From Bdellovibrionaceae bacterium UBA6776 (GTDB lineage Bacteria; Bdellovibrionota; Bdellovibrionia; Bdellovibrionales; UBA1609), in NCBI GenBank assembly GCA_002453155.1, contig DKGG01000025.1, positions 14,335-78,334 on the forward strand: 64,000 nt of DNA. The letters are read 5' to 3'. This document shows positions 61,668-64,000 of the stretch, in pieces. A program made the translations under genes and the position numbers. Each line of letters opens with the position of its first letter. The stretch's first letter is position 1. The notes beneath the pieces are model-generated. The model did no database searches. It saw nothing but the letters and a program-made list of their open reading frames with translations, and had not been told where the DNA came from.

Positions 61668-62001
61668 AGCAAACCTCCTAAAATCTTTGGAAGTTTATAA
61701 CATGGGTTTTTAAAAGAATTTTTTGAGAGTGGCCGAGGTTTAAGGAGAGTCGAGTTTTAGAGTTTCTAGAAATCCCGTAGAGGTGTTTTTCAACCAAGGA
61801 CCTTTTTATTTTGAATTTTCAATTTTAAAACTACTGTCGTGCATTCTCGACTCCCATTTTCACCGTCAAATTCTTTTTGGAAGAGGTGCATGCTGTCATG
61901 ATTTTTTTTGAACTCCGACGTCGGAGTGAGGGAGTAGATCCAACTTGGAATTCCAAAAATTAATTGAATTGATGCCAAAATTTCTGCCTCATTCTTTAAT
62001 T
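61668..62001. other. Gene-free region upstream of the HNH gene
   Basis: It contains the HNH ribosome site, AT-rich sequence and palindrome copy 2. A minus-strand frame at 61790-62053 overlaps the next gene and has no ribosome site, so no gene is called. Confidence 0.5.
61912..61927. repeat. GACGTC-centred palindrome (copy 2)
   Basis: The 16-base perfect palindrome ACTCCGACGTCGGAGT lies in the gap between the barrel-like gene and the HNH gene, preceded by eight T. Confidence 0.7.
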
Positions 62002-62772
62002 CTAAAAAAAGTACTGCAGCTGGATCTCTGGATGCACTTGAGAATTTTTCCATGTTTGATCCACGGATCCATAAAATTGAGATCTTTCCGGTGGAATTTG
62101 AGGAGCGGTGGTCACTGAAGCTCCAAGGCCAACAAAGAGCTTTTCGAATTGATACGCAACAGATGTGCCCAAATGAAGGTAGGGGTAGTGATAGTTGAGC
62201 CCGAGGGAGCCGATTTCAAAATTTAAAAATAGATTCTTTCTTAATGCAAATTCGTGCAATGTCGAAAGATTCAACGAATACGTGTCCGAATTGTATGGTT
62301 CCATTCGCAATGAAAAGGGCCGAGTGTCATCAAAATATGAGTAAACACTCGTGGATAAATTAAACCTATACAAGGGTGACTCTATGCTAAAAGTGGCCTT
62401 TGCGGAGGAAGCTTCCATTTGATAACTGTGTCCAAAAGATTTGTAGTAGCCCAGTTCAAAAGCCAAACGTTTAGAGTCATCAATGAATTGTGAGAGTCTG
62501 AGAAATAGATTGTGCATTCCGTAGGAGAGATAAAGAAAGGGACTGGTGGCGACGGTCAGGCTGTCTGTAGCTCCGTATCCCAAATAGAGGGATCCAGCAG
62601 AGAGCTCACCCTTTTGCAGGACATTTGTGTTTGGAGTGAGGATATGGCCTATGGATTTACTTTTGAAGATTTCTTTATGAGCTGCCGCAAGTGATTGAGG
62701 TACATCTTCCTTTGCGTTGGTTGGTGAGCTCCATAGAATGGAATACATGATAGAGAAAAGTATGATTTTCAT
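62002..62772 (-). CDS. Outer-membrane beta-barrel-like protein
   Basis: A 256-residue exported protein (signal to about residue 20, TNA). Alternating aromatic and polar stretches (GSLYLGYGATDSLTVATSPFLYLSYG, LNFEIGSLGLNYHYPYLHLG) and a C-terminal aromatic end (LQLQ-type strand finishing YFF) are typical of outer-membrane barrels. It has roughly ten to twelve strands by pattern. Ligand unknown. The start at 62772 has AAGGACTC upstream; further codons are open before it. It follows the NlpC-like gene by 64 bases on the same strand, so the two may be co-expressed. Confidence 0.65.
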   Translation of the reverse strand: MKIILFSIMYSILWSSPTNAKEDVPQSLAAAHKEIFKSKSIGHILTPNTNVLQKGELSAGSLYLGYGATDSLTVATSPFLYLSYGMHNLFLRLSQFIDDSKRLAFELGYYKSFGHSYQMEASSAKATFSIESPLYRFNLSTSVYSYFDDTRPFSLRMEPYNSDTYSLNLSTLHEFALRKNLFLNFEIGSLGLNYHYPYLHLGTSVAYQFEKLFVGLGASVTTAPQIPPERSQFYGSVDQTWKNSQVHPEIQLQYFF

Positions 62773-62836
62773 AACCCGAGTCCTTAACTTCTGAGTTTGG
62801 ACGATACGCCCTAGCGTTTCAACGGGGAATTCGCTG

Positions 62837-63745
62837 TCACTGAATGGGATTGAGTTCATTTGATGCGCCAAGGATAAAATTTATTTTATCTGAGTCTTGG
62901 GCCGAGCGAATTCTCTCAGACAAAGACTTCAGTGAGTCGGTCAACTGGTTGTAAGATGCCGAGGTCGGAATATTTTGGCTATCAAATTCCCTTTGCATGT
63001 TCAGGATGTGAATCCATATCGAAGCCGCATTGACATACAGGAAGAGGTCTTTTTCGCCATAGCCAGACAGATGGTCTAACAATCCCGCGATGGAATGGAT
63101 TTTGTCTGACAGGGTTTTGTATTCCTCAAGGTTTCCCGGATCCTTATTGAAAGCCAGATCCGAGAGCATTTGTTTTGTTAATCGAAGCATTCGGAAGTCA
63201 GGCGAACTTCGGAAGCGATCTGTTTTCTTTCTAACTTTTAAGGCGGGCTGACAGCGGTATATTCTGATAGACTCAAGTTCATCTTTAAAATAGCTCGAAT
63301 CTTTAATTTTTCGAATGGTGTATTGACTGCTTAAAAGTAAATTTCCGTGGAATACACCTGGAGGCGAATGTGCAAAATATCCATCGATGCCAGCAGAACT
63401 GAGTTTTTCAAAAATTTTGCCAGAACCAATATAGGTGGCGGCATGTTCTATCTCTGACTCCGCACCAACTGTTTTGACAATTATATCGCCTACCTTAGGA
63501 GGACCATTTTCGCGATCGCAAAAAGTCCAAAGATAATACTTAAGTTCCTCGTCTCCAGTTTGAGAAATGATTTGGGTATATCCCTTTGCGATAAGAGTTG
63601 AATTGTAGCAGTTCGGACCATCATGGAGAGCAAATACGCCGTTCAATGTTCGAATGGCTTTCCAATTTATGCCGGATTCCTGCATTTGGTCAGCAAGAAG
63701 AGGAGTTGTTGAAAGAAAAATTGTTAGGAGAAATAATGCACGCAT
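62837..63745 (-). CDS. NlpC/P60-like secreted cysteine hydrolase, tentative
   Basis: A 302-residue exported protein (signal about 1-18). The region 35-130 resembles the papain-like amidase fold of NlpC/P60 and related proteins: a Cys in GPNCYNSTLIAKG at the start of a helix, KVGDIIV before the first strand, and a His in IEHAATYIGSGKIFEK. The C-terminal 130 residues are helical and unassigned. It might cut peptides in peptidoglycan. The Cys and His pair fit by spacing, but family membership is inferred by eye. The start at 63745 is chosen to begin with the signal peptide; 16 more codons are open upstream. Confidence 0.5.
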   Translation of the reverse strand: MRALFLLTIFLSTTPLLADQMQESGINWKAIRTLNGVFALHDGPNCYNSTLIAKGYTQIISQTGDEELKYYLWTFCDRENGPPKVGDIIVKTVGAESEIEHAATYIGSGKIFEKLSSAGIDGYFAHSPPGVFHGNLLLSSQYTIRKIKDSSYFKDELESIRIYRCQPALKVRKKTDRFRSSPDFRMLRLTKQMLSDLAFNKDPGNLEEYKTLSDKIHSIAGLLDHLSGYGEKDLFLYVNAASIWIHILNMQREFDSQNIPTSASYNQLTDSLKSLSERIRSAQDSDKINFILGASNELNPIQ

Positions 63746-63920
63746 AGATCTATCTGAATTGCAATTTCCCCGCCCGGCGCAATTTTTTGCCAAGGGCGAT
63801 TGAGAGGGAATTTGGGCAAATTTCCTATAGCTTCGATATCGTTAAGGGGCCCCTGGGAGTCGAAAAATGTCATTCCTACTCTTTTGTGGACAATTTTCGG
63901 TTGATAGAGAGAAGAGGGGA

Positions 63921-63936
63921 ACTCCGACGTCGGAGT
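63921..63936. repeat. GACGTC-centred palindrome (copy 3)
   Basis: The same 16-base palindrome, about 180 bases upstream of the NlpC-like gene, flanked by GGGGA and GGGAGG. The rest of 63746-64000 shows no gene. Confidence 0.7.
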
Positions 63937-64000
63937 GGGAGGACATGCGCTTGATCAGTAGGTCGAAAAAACTCCCCAAGTCCAGTCTCGCGCACCAAAT

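Noticed and set aside
61790..62053. 87-codon minus-strand frame overlapping the barrel-like gene
   Set aside because: It overlaps the 3' end of a better gene in another frame, has no ribosome site, and includes palindrome copy 2.

Overview
The window reads as chromosome from a Bdellovibrio-like predatory bacterium (Bdellovibrionota). Four things point there. The Bat/MoxR operon lies next to lytic transglycosylases. A stand-alone cyclic-di-GMP class I riboswitch RNA resembles merRNA, the abundant attack-phase RNA of Bdellovibrio bacteriovorus. There are many secreted, lipoprotein and surface proteins. Translation starts at TTG or GTG are frequent. The species cannot be named from the sequence alone. 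There is no prophage, insertion sequence, CRISPR array or rRNA.

Layout. 1-2.6 kb: end of an MscS channel gene, an RlpA-like protein, a HEPN/MNT toxin-antitoxin pair directly behind tRNA-Gln, and spoVG. 2.7-6 kb: a surface fibre-like protein with a self-cleaving S74 chaperone domain and its lipoprotein partner. 6.2-10.6 kb: an HNH protein, a 0.9 kb gene-free stretch holding three copies of a structured repeat, an HtrA protease with DUF1844, and a degenerate M48 protein. 10.7-22.4 kb: MoxR, DUF58 and BatA-D, followed without a gap by a soluble lytic transglycosylase and then an MltD-like enzyme. 22.35-23.6 kb: the c-di-GMP riboswitch RNA and mrp. 23.7-33 kb: housekeeping genes (glycyl-tRNA synthetase, pyruvate phosphate dikinase, SMC, FtsY). 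33-44 kb: a haem locus, hemA, a hemC-hemD fusion, hemL, a two-component pair, hemE, hemN, hemG/hemY, hemH and an Fe(II)/2-oxoglutarate oxygenase. Only hemB is missing from the glutamyl-tRNA-to-haem route. 44-64 kb: accessory and envelope genes, including a 1291-residue membrane protein of unknown role, a carbonic anhydrase lipoprotein, a PhoD-like phosphatase, a subtilase, a diguanylate cyclase, a zincin, NhaA, a hybrid histidine kinase, a second HNH protein, a barrel-like protein and an NlpC/P60-like protein.

The least expected signals are non-coding. One is a family of four elements with long locus-specific terminal stems around a conserved core whose inner stems show compensatory changes (three at 7.36-7.80 kb, one at 52.6 kb). 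The second is the riboswitch transcript, which carries its own promoter, a 15-codon ORF and a terminator but regulates no downstream gene. The third is a perfect GACGTC-centred palindrome present three times between 60.9 and 63.9 kb.
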